Of a stretch of DNA of 64,000 bases, positions 34,193 through 42,695 are shown one piece after another (the stretch's first letter is position 1; each line of letters starts with the position of its first letter). The stretch comes from Chania fonticola_B. GTDB lineage: Bacteria; Pseudomonadota; Gammaproteobacteria; Enterobacterales; Enterobacteriaceae. The DNA is taken from NCBI RefSeq assembly GCF_048537545.1, contig NZ_CP183218.1; one strand, written 5' to 3'. The notes beneath the pieces are model-generated. The model saw only the letters and a list, made by a program, of their open reading frames with translations. It was not told the DNA's origin and did not search any database. Made by a program: the position numbers and the translations under genes.

Positions 34193-35050
34193 ATGGGTAA
34201 ATTAGCATTAGCCGCAAAGATTACACACGTTCCTTCGATGTACCTGTCTGAATTGCCAGGAGAACACCATGGCTGCCGTCAAGCCGCCATTGATGGTCAC
34301 AAAGAAATCAGTGCCCGCTGTCGCGAAATGGGCGTCGACACCATTATCGTGTTTGATACCCACTGGCTGGTGAACAGCGCCTACCACATCAACTGCAACT
34401 CGCATTTCAAAGGGCTTTACACCAGCAACGAGCTGCCGCACTTCATTCGTGACATGACTTACGAATATGACGGCAACCCGGAGCTGGGCCAGATGATTGC
34501 CGAGGAAGCTCGCAAGCTTGGCGTACGTGCCAAGGCGCACGAGATCCCAAGCCTGGAGCTGGAATACGGCACGCTGGTGCCAATGCGCTACATGAACAGC
34601 GACCGCCACTTCAAGGTGATCTCCATTTCTGCCTTCTGCACCGTGCATGATTTTGCCGATAGCCGCCGCCTGGGTGAAGCGATTAAAACCGCGATTGAGA
34701 AATACGACGGCACCGTGGCGGTATTGGCCAGCGGCTCGCTGTCGCATCGCTTTATCGACGATCAACGTGCCGAGCAGGGCATGAACAGCTACACCCGCCA
34801 GTTCGACCAGCAGATGGACGAACGGGTAGTGAAACTGTGGGAAGAAGGGCGCTTCCGCGAGTTCTGCGAAATGCTGCCGGAGTACGCTGACTACTGCTAT
34901 GGCGAAGGCAATATGCACGACACCGTGATGTTGCTGGGCCTGCTGGGCTGGGACAAATATCAGGGCAAGGTGGAGTTTGTTACCCCGCTGTTTGCCAGTT
35001 CCGGAACCGGCCAGGTCAACGGCATATTCCCTCTTCCTGCTGAAGCCTGA
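34193..35050 (+). CDS. hpaD: HpaD, homoprotocatechuate 2,3-dioxygenase (class III extradiol)
   Basis: 285 aa (E. coli type about 283), LigB-like class III extradiol dioxygenase. Fe(II)-ligand candidates are the histidine in KITHVPSM near residue 12, the one in FDTHWLVNS near 57, and a glutamate in the C-terminal half. It cleaves the ring of 3,4-dihydroxyphenylacetate next to the hydroxyls. Start ATG 34193 with AGGAGG before it. Nine nt before hpaF. Confidence 0.94.
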   Translation: MGKLALAAKITHVPSMYLSELPGEHHGCRQAAIDGHKEISARCREMGVDTIIVFDTHWLVNSAYHINCNSHFKGLYTSNELPHFIRDMTYEYDGNPELGQMIAEEARKLGVRAKAHEIPSLELEYGTLVPMRYMNSDRHFKVISISAFCTVHDFADSRRLGEAIKTAIEKYDGTVAVLASGSLSHRFIDDQRAEQGMNSYTRQFDQQMDERVVKLWEEGRFREFCEMLPEYADYCYGEGNMHDTVMLLGLLGWDKYQGKVEFVTPLFASSGTGQVNGIFPLPAEA

Positions 35051-35059
35051 GGATACCCA

Positions 35060-35446
35060 ATGCCCCATTTTTACGCTGAATGTACCGACAACATCCGCCG
35101 GGAGGCGGATTTACCCGCGCTGTTCGACAAGGTTAATCACGCGCTGGCGGAAACCGGCATCTTCCCGCTGGCGGGCATCCGTAGCCGCGCCATCTGGCTG
35201 GATACCTGGCAGATGGCCGACGGCAAGCAGAACTATGCCTTTGTGCATATGACGCTGAAGATTGGCCACGGCCGCAGCCTGGAGAGCCGCCAGCAGGTGG
35301 GCGAAATGCTGTTCATCCTGATCAAGGATCACTTCGCCGCGCTGATGGCTAACCGTTATCTGGCGCTCTCCTTCACCATCGAAGAGCTGGATCCGGTGCT
35401 CAACTATAAGCAGAACAACGTCCATGCGCTGTTTAGCAAGGACTGA
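35060..35446 (+). CDS. hpaF: HpaF, 5-carboxymethyl-2-hydroxymuconate delta-isomerase
   Basis: 128 aa (family about 126), tautomerase superfamily. After Met removal the N-terminus is Pro (MPHFYAE), the catalytic base of the family; GHGRSLESRQ near residue 72 is also typical. It shifts the double bond of 5-carboxymethyl-2-hydroxymuconate before decarboxylation by HpaG. Fifth gene in the operon, 14 nt before hpaH. Confidence 0.94.
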   Translation: MPHFYAECTDNIRREADLPALFDKVNHALAETGIFPLAGIRSRAIWLDTWQMADGKQNYAFVHMTLKIGHGRSLESRQQVGEMLFILIKDHFAALMANRYLALSFTIEELDPVLNYKQNNVHALFSKD

Positions 35447-35460
35447 ACAAGGAGTGGTAA

Positions 35461-36264
35461 ATGCTGGATAAAGACGTACTGAGCCGAGCCGTGCAGCGCC
35501 TGCATCAGGCCGAGCAGAGCCGGGAGCAGATCCGCGCGCTATCGCTGGATCACCCGGAGATCACTATTGAAGATGCCTATGCTATCCAGCGCCAGTGGGT
35601 TGAGCTGAAGATCGCCGAAGGGCGCACTCTGAAGGGGCATAAGATCGGGCTGACCTCGCGCGCCATGCAGGTCAGCTCGCAGATCACCGAGCCGGACTAC
35701 GGCGCGCTGCTGGACGACATGTTCTTTAACGATGGCAGCGACATTCCGATCGATCGCTTTATCGTGCCACGCGTCGAAGTGGAGCTGGCGTTTGTGCTGG
35801 CGAAGCCGCTGCGCGGGCCGAACTGCACGCTGTTTGATGTCTATAACGCTACCGATTATGTGATCCCGGCGTTGGAGATCATCGATGCTCGCAGTCATAA
35901 CGTCGATCCGCAAACCCAGCGGCCACGCAAGGTGTTCGACACCATTTCCGACAATGCTGCCAACGCGGGTGTGGTGATGGGGGGCAGGCCGATCAAGCCG
36001 GACGCGCTGGATCTACGCTGGATCAGTGCCTTGCTGTATCGCAATGGCGTGATTGAAGAGTCTGGCGTGGCGGCGGCGGTGCTCAATCACCCAGCCAACG
36101 GCGTGGCCTGGTTGGCTAACAAGCTGTCCCCGTATGACGTGGAACTGGAAGCCGGGCAGATCATTCTTGGCGGTTCTTTCACCCGCCCGGTGGCGGCGCG
36201 GCGCGGCGATACCTTCCATGCCGACTATGGCCCTATGGGCTGTATCAGTTGCCGGTTTGTCTAA
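35461..36264 (+). CDS. hpaH: HpaH, 2-oxohept-4-ene-1,7-dioate hydratase
   Basis: 267 aa, hydratase/decarboxylase (MhpD-like) family: GHKIGLTSRAMQ near residue 61, YGALLDDMFF near 80, PRVEVELAFVLA near 101 (metal-site glutamates), and C-terminal GQIILGGSFTRPV. It adds water to 2-oxohept-4-ene-1,7-dioate to give the aldolase substrate. Eleven nt before hpaI. Confidence 0.94.
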   Translation: MLDKDVLSRAVQRLHQAEQSREQIRALSLDHPEITIEDAYAIQRQWVELKIAEGRTLKGHKIGLTSRAMQVSSQITEPDYGALLDDMFFNDGSDIPIDRFIVPRVEVELAFVLAKPLRGPNCTLFDVYNATDYVIPALEIIDARSHNVDPQTQRPRKVFDTISDNAANAGVVMGGRPIKPDALDLRWISALLYRNGVIEESGVAAAVLNHPANGVAWLANKLSPYDVELEAGQIILGGSFTRPVAARRGDTFHADYGPMGCISCRFV

Positions 36265-36275
36265 GGAGAAACACC

Positions 36276-37073
36276 ATGCTAACTAACCATTTCAAACAGG
36301 CCTTGCAGGAAAAACGCCCGCAGATCGGCCTGTGGCTGGGGCTGTGCAGCAGCTACAGCGCTGAACTGCTGGCCGGAGCCGGGTTCGACTGGCTACTGAT
36401 CGACGGCGAGCATGCGCCCAACAATGTGCAAACGATATTGGGCCAGTTGCAGGCGATTGCGCCTTATGCCAGCCATCCGGTGGTGCGCCCGGCCTGGAAC
36501 GATCCGGTGCTGATCAAACAGCTGCTGGACGTCGGTGCGCAAACCCTGTTGATCCCGATGATCCAAAACGCCGAACAGGCGCAGGAGGCGGTGCGGGCTA
36601 CCCGTTATCCACCAAACGGTATTCGCGGGGTTGGCAGTGCGCTGGCTCGGGCCTCGCGCTGGAACCGGGTGCCGAATTACCTGCACCTAGCCGACAGCCA
36701 GATGTGCGTGTTGGTGCAGATAGAAACCCGTGAGGCGGTGAAAAATCTGGACGCCATTCTGGAAGTGGAAGGCGTGGACGGAGTCTTTATCGGCCCGGCG
36801 GATCTGAGTGCCGACATGGGCTTTGCCGGTAATCCACAGCATCCCGAAGTACAGCGCACTATCGACGATGCCATTGCCCGTATCCGTGCCGCAGGCAAGG
36901 CACCGGGCATCCTGATGGCACAGCAGGAACTGGCGCAGCACTATCTGGCATCCGGCGCGTTGTTTGTTGCCGTTGGCGTGGATACCACCCTGCTGGTGCG
37001 GGCGGCAGACTCCCTGCTCAGCAGTTTCAAACAGGATAAACCGGCGGGGACACCATCCCAGGGCGTTTACTAA
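36276..37073 (+). CDS. hpaI: HpaI, 4-hydroxy-2-oxoheptane-1,7-dioate aldolase
   Basis: 265 aa from ATG 36276; AAGGAG at 36263-36268 fits, whereas an upstream in-frame extension has no site. Class II pyruvate aldolase of the HpcH/HpaI family: LIDGEHAPNNVQT near residue 43, Glu and Asp metal ligands in VQIETRE and FIGPADLSADMG near 150-175. It splits the substrate into pyruvate and succinate semialdehyde, the last pathway step. Confidence 0.95.
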   Translation: MLTNHFKQALQEKRPQIGLWLGLCSSYSAELLAGAGFDWLLIDGEHAPNNVQTILGQLQAIAPYASHPVVRPAWNDPVLIKQLLDVGAQTLLIPMIQNAEQAQEAVRATRYPPNGIRGVGSALARASRWNRVPNYLHLADSQMCVLVQIETREAVKNLDAILEVEGVDGVFIGPADLSADMGFAGNPQHPEVQRTIDDAIARIRAAGKAPGILMAQQELAQHYLASGALFVAVGVDTTLLVRAADSLLSSFKQDKPAGTPSQGVY

Positions 37074-37084
37074 TCGGAGTCATC

Positions 37085-38455
37085 ATGAGCAACGTCGATT
37101 CGCTCAAGCCGCTGAACCCGGCAGAGCAACATAAAGCGTTAACCGCCACCGAGCAGTCGGTGATTAAAAAGTTATTTCGGCGCCTGATTATTTTCTTATT
37201 TGTGTTGTTTGTTTTCTCTTTCCTTGATCGCATCAACATCGGGTTTGCCGGTTTGACCATGAAGCAGGACCTTGGTCTTAGCTCCACCATGTTTGGCCTG
37301 GCCGCAACGCTGTTTTACGTCACCTACGTGATCTTCGGTATCCCCAGCAACATGATGCTGAGCAGGGTGGGGGCACGGCGTTGGATCGCTACCATCATGG
37401 TGCTGTGGGGCATTGCTTCTACCTGCACCATGTTCGCCACTGGGCCAACCAGCCTGTACGTGCTGCGGATGATCGTCGGCATTACCGAGGCGGGCTTCCT
37501 GCCAGGGATCCTGGTGTATCTCACCTACTGGTTCCCGGCGTTCTACCGTGCCCGGGCTAACGCGCTGTTTATGATTGCCATGCCGGTCACGATGGCATTG
37601 GGGTCGCTGGTGTCCGGTTATATTCTGGCGCTGGATGGCATGATGAACCTGAAAGGCTGGCAATGGCTGTTCCTGCTGGAAGGGATCCCTTCGGTGATCC
37701 TTGGCGTGGTGGTGTGGTTCTATCTGGACGACACACCGGCCAAAGCCAAGTGGCTGACTAGTGAAGAGAAGGCCAGCCTAAAAGCGATAATGGAAGCCGA
37801 CAAATTGCAACTGGTGCAGCCGGAAGGGCCAAGCAGCCACCGGGCATTGCAACAGCGCAGCCTGTGGCGTGAGGTGCTGACGCCGGTGGTGTTGATGTAT
37901 ACGCTGGCCTATTTCTGCCTCACCAATACCCTGAGCGCCATTAATATCTGGACGCCGCAGATCTTGCAGAGCTTCAACCAGAGCAGCAGTAACATCATGA
38001 TCGGTTTTCTGGCGGCAATCCCCCAAATCTGTACCATCGCCGGTATGATCTGGTGGAGTAAACGTTCGGATCGCTTGCAGGAGCGCAAGTTCCACACCGC
38101 GCTGCCATATCTGTTTGCGGCGGCAGGTTGGCTGTTGGCTTCGGCGACCAACCACAGCATGGTTCAGCTATTAGGGATCGTGATGGCGTCGGTCGGCTCG
38201 TTTACCGCGATGGCGATCTTCTGGACCACGCCGGATCAGTCAATCAGCTTCGAAGCTCGAGCGGTGGGGATCGCGGTGATCAACGCCACCGGTAACATCG
38301 GCTCGGCGGTCAGCCCGCTGCTGATCGGCTGGTTCAAGGATGTGACCGGCAGCTTTAACTCCGGGCTCTATTTTGTCTCGGCGTTGTTGATTATCGGGGC
38401 CGTGCTGGTATGGCGCATCCCGATGAAGGACTCGCGCCCGCGGGCCACGCCATAA
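37085..38455 (+). CDS. hpaX: HpaX, MFS transporter for 4-hydroxyphenylacetate
   Basis: 456 aa (E. coli 458). ACS/phthalate-type MFS with 12 segments: FSFLDRINIGFAGL in segment 1 and GARRWIATIMVLWG in the 2-3 loop. Family: uptake of 4-hydroxyphenylacetate or homoprotocatechuate by proton symport. Last gene of the hpaG-X operon, 11 nt after hpaI, followed by a REP-like repeat. Confidence 0.92.
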   Translation: MSNVDSLKPLNPAEQHKALTATEQSVIKKLFRRLIIFLFVLFVFSFLDRINIGFAGLTMKQDLGLSSTMFGLAATLFYVTYVIFGIPSNMMLSRVGARRWIATIMVLWGIASTCTMFATGPTSLYVLRMIVGITEAGFLPGILVYLTYWFPAFYRARANALFMIAMPVTMALGSLVSGYILALDGMMNLKGWQWLFLLEGIPSVILGVVVWFYLDDTPAKAKWLTSEEKASLKAIMEADKLQLVQPEGPSSHRALQQRSLWREVLTPVVLMYTLAYFCLTNTLSAINIWTPQILQSFNQSSSNIMIGFLAAIPQICTIAGMIWWSKRSDRLQERKFHTALPYLFAAAGWLLASATNHSMVQLLGIVMASVGSFTAMAIFWTTPDQSISFEARAVGIAVINATGNIGSAVSPLLIGWFKDVTGSFNSGLYFVSALLIIGAVLVWRIPMKDSRPRATP

Positions 38456-38480
38456 ACTTTGATAGTGCTTGAGGATACGC

Positions 38481-38516
38481 CCCCTCTCCCTTTGGGAGAG
38501 GGTCGGGGTGAGGGGA
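38481..38516. repeat. REP-like intergenic repeat, copy 2
   Basis: CCCCTCTCCC - TTTG - GGAGAGGG hairpin followed by TCGGGGTGAGGGG. It is nearly the same as 8591-8625. It sits 25 nt after hpaX and before hpaA, where it may also end or protect the hpa transcript. Confidence 0.6.
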
Positions 38517-38578
38517 AATTGAATCGGTAATATTTTCCTTTTCACCCATTCCTTCTCTTATTTTCACCGGAGGATAAC

Positions 38579-39475
38579 GTGCAGAAAAGTAACGGCTTTA
38601 TCGCCAATATCGATATTGGCAAAGAGTATGACGCGCGTTACGCCGCTGATGAGGTGCACTACGAAACTTTTGCCGGGCTGGCGGCATTTTTTGGCCGGGA
38701 TATGCAGGTGCACTGGCACGACCGCTTCTTCCAGTTGCATTATCTGGCCACTGGCAGGATAGAGCTACAGCTCGACGATCAGCACTATTCGGTGCAGGCT
38801 CCGCTGTTTATCCTCACCCCACCCTCAGTACCACACGCCTTTTTCACCGAACCAGACAGCGACGGCCACGTGTTAACGGTGCGGCAGGAACTGATCTGGC
38901 CGTTGCTGGAACGCCTGTATCCGGGCAGTAATCTGGCGCTGGATATGCCGGGAATTTGCCTTTCGCTGGCCGCAGTACCGCAAGAGTTGGCGGCGCTTGG
39001 GCATTATTGGGAACTGATCGCCCGCGAGTTCAGCCAAAAGATGGCCGGGCGCGAGCAGACGCTGGCATTGCTGGCCCAAGCGGTCTTCACGTTGATGCTG
39101 CGCAATACCTCATTGGATGACAAGGCCGCCAGCGGTGTGCGCGGCGAACTGAAGCTGTTCCAGCGTTTTAACAAGATGGTGGACGAGCGTTTTCGCGATC
39201 ACCTGTCGGTGCCGGAATATGCCCAGTCGCTGGGAGTGACGGAATCACGCCTCAACGACCTGTGCCGCCGTTTTGCCAATCGGCCACCCAAGCGGTTAAT
39301 CTTCGATCGCCTGCTGCGTGAAGCCAAACGGCTGCTGCTGTTCAGCGCCTGCACGGTACATGAAACGGCTTACAGCCTGGGGTTCAAAGATCCCGCCTAC
39401 TTCGCACGCTTCTTCAATCGGCTGGAAGGCTGTTCGCCTTCCGCCTATCGCGCTACGCAACACGTGCTGTCATAA
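38579..39475 (+). CDS. hpaA: HpaA, AraC-family activator of 4-hydroxyphenylacetate hydroxylase genes
   Basis: 298 aa from GTG 38579 with GGAGG upstream. N-terminal cupin (QVHWHDRFFQLHYLATGRI) and C-terminal AraC domain (LSVPEYAQSLGVTESRLNDL, AYSLGFKDPAYFARFF). It fits HpaA, which in E. coli activates hpaBC in response to 4-hydroxyphenylacetate. In E. coli hpaBC follow directly; here the next gene is ampH on the other strand, so the expected targets are missing from this locus. Confidence 0.9.
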   Translation: MQKSNGFIANIDIGKEYDARYAADEVHYETFAGLAAFFGRDMQVHWHDRFFQLHYLATGRIELQLDDQHYSVQAPLFILTPPSVPHAFFTEPDSDGHVLTVRQELIWPLLERLYPGSNLALDMPGICLSLAAVPQELAALGHYWELIAREFSQKMAGREQTLALLAQAVFTLMLRNTSLDDKAASGVRGELKLFQRFNKMVDERFRDHLSVPEYAQSLGVTESRLNDLCRRFANRPPKRLIFDRLLREAKRLLLFSACTVHETAYSLGFKDPAYFARFFNRLEGCSPSAYRATQHVLS

Positions 39476-39486
39476 CCAGGAGCGGG

Positions 39487-40629
39487 TCAGCCTTTGTTGG
39501 CCACCAAATCCGCGACTAGCCGGTTGACCGGATCGCTCATATTGGTGAACTTGGTCAACTCCGAGCGGGTAACAACCACAAACACACCGATATTTTGCTG
39601 CGGCACCATCGCCATATAGGTGATGAAGCCGCCGCCGCCGCCGGTTTTCTGGATGATCCCTGGCAGACCGTCTTTCGGCGCCATATAGACCCAGCCCAGC
39701 CCTAAAGCAGAGGCTTCACCCGGTACGTCCATGCCTTTCAGTGACGTCAGATCTTTGCGCTGGAAATACATGGTTTGTTCGGTTAAAGCCGTTGGCTTGC
39801 GCGAGCCGCTTACGTTGGAGGAGAGGAACTGCTGCATCCAGCGCTGCATATCGCGCGGCGTTGAGTAAACGCCACCGCTGCCACTGGCGGCTGTGGTATC
39901 GCGGCAGGCGCTTGGCCCAGAGGCAGCCACCATCAGGCGTGAGCACTGCTCTGCGCTTGGCGTCAGCGTGGTATCAACCATCCCCAGTGGGCCAGTGACT
40001 TTCTCGCGCAACAAGACGTTATAAGGCTTGCCAGCGGCACGTGACAACGCATCGGCCAATAGGTCGTAGGCCAGATTGGAGTAGGCCGCCCGCACGCCCG
40101 GTGGCACGGTAATGGTGGCATGAGACAACCACTGCCAGCGCTGCGACTTGGTGGGCCAGGTAAACACCGGCGTTTTTGGCGGTTTCTTGCCGGGTTGCTC
40201 ACGCGGCAGGGCGCTGGTGTGCGTTGCCAGGTTCAGCAAGGTAATCGGCTGGCGAGAATTGTAGGCAGGAACGACGGCCCCTTTGGGAGCATATTTGCGC
40301 AGTGGATCGGTGAGTTTAACCTTACCTTCCGCCGCCATTTTGACCATCACTTCGCTGGTCATCAGTTTGGTGATGGAGGCGATGCGGATCAGGGAATCTG
40401 GCCGTGGACGCAGATCGTTGCCCGGTTTGGTATCGCCAAAACTGCGGTTAACCACCTGATTGTTATCGATCACCACCAGCGCCATACCGGTTGCGCCGCT
40501 GTTATAGAAGATATGTTCAGCATACCGATCGACAATCTGTGAGGTGAGCTGCGCGTCGGTCGCCTGACTGGCCAAGGGGGTGGCACACAGGCCAAGCGCC
40601 AGCAATAACGTGGAGAGTGAGGTCTTCAA
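39487..40629 (-). CDS. ampH: AmpH, penicillin-binding DD-carboxypeptidase/endopeptidase
   Basis: 380 aa (E. coli 385), class C beta-lactamase fold. Sec signal at residues 1-23 (cleavage after SQA). Catalytic motifs: SITK (residues 86-89), YSN in RAAYSNLAYD near 187, and KTGGGGGF near 329. E. coli AmpH cuts peptidoglycan peptides and helps recycling in the periplasm; it is not an effective beta-lactamase. Convergent with hpaA, with an 11-nt gap. Confidence 0.93.
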   Translation of the reverse strand: MKTSLSTLLLALGLCATPLASQATDAQLTSQIVDRYAEHIFYNSGATGMALVVIDNNQVVNRSFGDTKPGNDLRPRPDSLIRIASITKLMTSEVMVKMAAEGKVKLTDPLRKYAPKGAVVPAYNSRQPITLLNLATHTSALPREQPGKKPPKTPVFTWPTKSQRWQWLSHATITVPPGVRAAYSNLAYDLLADALSRAAGKPYNVLLREKVTGPLGMVDTTLTPSAEQCSRLMVAASGPSACRDTTAASGSGGVYSTPRDMQRWMQQFLSSNVSGSRKPTALTEQTMYFQRKDLTSLKGMDVPGEASALGLGWVYMAPKDGLPGIIQKTGGGGGFITYMAMVPQQNIGVFVVVTRSELTKFTNMSDPVNRLVADLVANKG

Positions 40630-40743
40630 CGGTCGTGTTCCATATAAAAATGTGGCAGGGAAGGCGTAAGTTGTCCGCTAGTGTAATGCGCTACGGCGCG
40701 ATTGGCATGTGGTAAAAGTGGCGACAGGTAAAAGTTTTTCACC

Positions 40744-40767
40744 TTTCCCCTTCCGGCGAAGGGGAAA
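40744..40767. other. Hairpin after the diguanylate cyclase gene
   Basis: TTTCCCCTTC - CGGC - GAAGGGGAAA, a 10-bp stem just past the diguanylate cyclase stop and 115 nt before ampH. It is followed on the minus strand by GGTGAAAAAC, so the T-run is poor. It resembles the other 3'-end hairpins of the window but differs in sequence. Confidence 0.5.
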
Positions 40768-40770
40768 AGA

Positions 40771-41841
40771 TCAGGCGACTGGCTGAGGGTGGGGGGCTAG
40801 CTGAATATTGTTGCGGCCACTGTTTTTGGCCCGGTACAGCGCGGCGTCGGCGGCACAGATCGCAGAGTCGATGTCCAGCTTATCCAGCGCAGAAATCCCG
40901 GCGCTTAACGTCACCCTGGTTGTCTCCTGCGCGTGGAAACGATGGGTGATGGTCAATTCCTGCACGCATTGGCGCACCTTTTCCGCCAGATAGGCCGCGT
41001 AATCTTCACCGACGTTGGTCAGCAGAACCAAAAACTCTTCTCCGCCGTAACGCACCACGATATCCCGTGAGCGCACCGCATCGCGGATGGTCGTTGCCAC
41101 CTGGACTAAAGCTTGATCGCCCAGGGTGTGACCGTAGCGATCGTTGTAGACCTTGAAGTGGTCGATATCGAGTAGCAGCACAAAGTGGTTGCCCGAGGTC
41201 GGCGAGAGCAACTGATCCAGTTTACTCTCCAGCCCACGGCGGTTATACAGGCCGGTTAGCGGATCGATCATGCTCAGATCGCTGAACTTATCCCGTTCGT
41301 GATACAGGTTGGCCACCAGATGTTGGGTAAACATTTCGCTGCGCTTCAACAGCAAATGATGCACCGAGAAGGCGACGATTGGCAGCAGGGTGGTGAACAG
41401 AATACGCATGGTGTTATGCATGCCGTCCAGCCACAGGATTATCAGCGCCGAGGGAACGGCATGCAGACAGAAGGCCAGCAGGTTATCCGTCAGCGAGATC
41501 GCGCTGATAAAGAAAATACTGAACAGGCTGATCAGCAAAAAGCCGTGGTTGTCACTGGCGATAAGTTGACTCTTGCTATAGATGTGCGCTGCCCATAGCA
41601 ACCCAAGGGTGATGGCGAGCAGGTTGAGCCTTTGGACATAGTGGCGCGGTGAATACAGCGTAAATAGCATGGCCGCCAGGCAAATTGCTGGAATGCACAA
41701 TAGCGGCAGCGTGAATGCCGGGATTTCTTTAAAGGGCACGAATAAAGTAAAAATGGCAGAGGCTGCATTCATCAACAAGAAAAGAAACAGGGATAAGCGC
41801 TGTTTGCTGGTTTGCAGTTGCTGATAAGAACGCGAGTTCAT
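40771..41841 (-). CDS. Membrane-bound diguanylate cyclase (GGDEF domain)
   Basis: 356 aa from the ATG at 41841 (a TTG at 41913 would add 24 unlikely residues). Five or six membrane segments span residues 20-165. The C-terminal GGDEF domain (about 195-350) has LTGLYNRRGLESKLDQ, VLLLDIDHFKVYNDRYGH and the active GGEEF. The inhibitory I-site R-S-R-D lies five residues before it. It should make cyclic di-GMP at the inner membrane with product feedback. No signal domain beyond the membrane region is recognisable. It lies alone on the minus strand. Confidence 0.88.
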   Translation of the reverse strand: MNSRSYQQLQTSKQRLSLFLFLLMNAASAIFTLFVPFKEIPAFTLPLLCIPAICLAAMLFTLYSPRHYVQRLNLLAITLGLLWAAHIYSKSQLIASDNHGFLLISLFSIFFISAISLTDNLLAFCLHAVPSALIILWLDGMHNTMRILFTTLLPIVAFSVHHLLLKRSEMFTQHLVANLYHERDKFSDLSMIDPLTGLYNRRGLESKLDQLLSPTSGNHFVLLLDIDHFKVYNDRYGHTLGDQALVQVATTIRDAVRSRDIVVRYGGEEFLVLLTNVGEDYAAYLAEKVRQCVQELTITHRFHAQETTRVTLSAGISALDKLDIDSAICAADAALYRAKNSGRNNIQLAPHPQPVA

Positions 41842-42040
41842 ACGGGGATCACTCTTTACCAATGGGGCCGGTCGAAGGAAAAATGTTGGACAATGCCTGC
41901 TGAATAATTCCAATTGGTTATTATTAACAGACTATAAATGTTAAGAATTTTCTTATATAAAACTAACATTTTTCGCGCAGGCTGTCATCCGCGTTCAGCC
42001 GGATCTTGAAAAGAGTGCGGGCCCAAAAAAAGTGTTATAT

Positions 42041-42059
42041 GATATTGGTTATCATTATC
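42041..42059 (+). promoter_or_regulatory. Fur box upstream of the yjjZ-like gene
   Basis: GATATTGGTTATCATTATC matches the 19-bp Fur consensus at 16 of 19 positions. It ends 20 nt before the ATG, where bound Fur would block transcription or initiation. Confidence 0.8.
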
Positions 42060-42079
42060 ACTTAAAGGGTGGGGTTATC

Positions 42080-42364
42080 ATGTTAGCAGCCATGGTTACC
42101 GCTTGTGGATTGTGGGGCATCAGTTGGTGCCTGGGGAATCGGCTTGCCAGCGCCTGGGGCGTGTTGCTGCCCTGTGCTCTGATGCCGTTTCTGGCGTTGA
42201 TCGACCTGGATATGATGCAACTACGTACTCTGATCGTGGTTGCTATGCTGGCCACGCTGGTGATGCTGTTTAACAGCCGCTGGCGTCATTACCTGCTGCT
42301 CCCTTCCTGCATGGCTCTAGCCGGAGGACTGGCCGCAATCAGCCTGCATTTCAGCTTTAACTGA
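42080..42364 (+). CDS. yjjZ: YjjZ-like small inner-membrane protein (DUF1435)
   Basis: 94 aa from ATG 42080 (GGTGGGG five bases upstream). Three or four hydrophobic helices: residues 2-20, 27-45, 50-68, and 73-90. Location beside leuQPV-type tRNA genes and rsmC, its size and the Fur box suggest yjjZ, which is iron-regulated in E. coli. fhuF, its E. coli neighbour, is absent here. The assignment rests mainly on context; the function is unknown. Confidence 0.55.
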   Translation: MLAAMVTACGLWGISWCLGNRLASAWGVLLPCALMPFLALIDLDMMQLRTLIVVAMLATLVMLFNSRWRHYLLLPSCMALAGGLAAISLHFSFN

Positions 42365-42372
42365 AACGACAA

Positions 42373-42399
42373 AACCACGCCTGAGCGTGTTGGTTTTTT
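42373..42399 (+). terminator. Terminator of the yjjZ-like gene
   Basis: AACCACGC - CTGA - GCGT, bulge, GGTT, then T6. It begins 8 nt after the stop codon. Confidence 0.6.
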
Positions 42400-42443
42400 C
42401 AGTGAGTTTTAATGCAGGAACAGCTAGAAGAGAACCCATCAAG

Positions 42444-42530
42444 TGGTGCGAAGAGAGGGACTTGAACCCTCACGTCCGTAAGAACACTAACACCTGAAGC
42501 TAGCGCGTCTACCAATTCCGCCACCTTCGC
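42444..42530 (-). tRNA. tRNA-Leu(CAG), copy 1
   Basis: 87 nt including encoded CCA. Acceptor GCGAAGG pairs with its 3' partner; the anticodon CAG is in the loop CTTCAGGTG. A long class II variable arm is present. It is transcribed with the other two copies from a shared promoter at 42824-42851. The variable stem has a U-G pair, as in copy 2. Confidence 0.95.
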
Positions 42531-42573
42531 ACAGTTTGATGTGTTGCTTTGATGTCGATTTATATCACCAGCT

Positions 42574-42660
42574 TGGTGCGAAGAGAGGGACTTGAACCCT
42601 CACGTCCGTAAGAACACTAACACCTGAAGCTAGCGCGTCTACCAATTCCGCCACCTTCGC
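42574..42660 (-). tRNA. tRNA-Leu(CAG), copy 2
   Basis: Identical to copy 1 over all 87 nt, CCA included. It lies 43 nt from copy 1 and 35 nt from copy 3. Confidence 0.95.
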
Positions 42661-42695
42661 ATACGATGCTGTGCAATATAAATCATGTGGTTATT

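Noticed and set aside
41842..41913. A longer diguanylate cyclase beginning at TTG 41913
   Set aside because: The 24 extra residues are polar, unlike family N-termini, and the TTG has no ribosome site.
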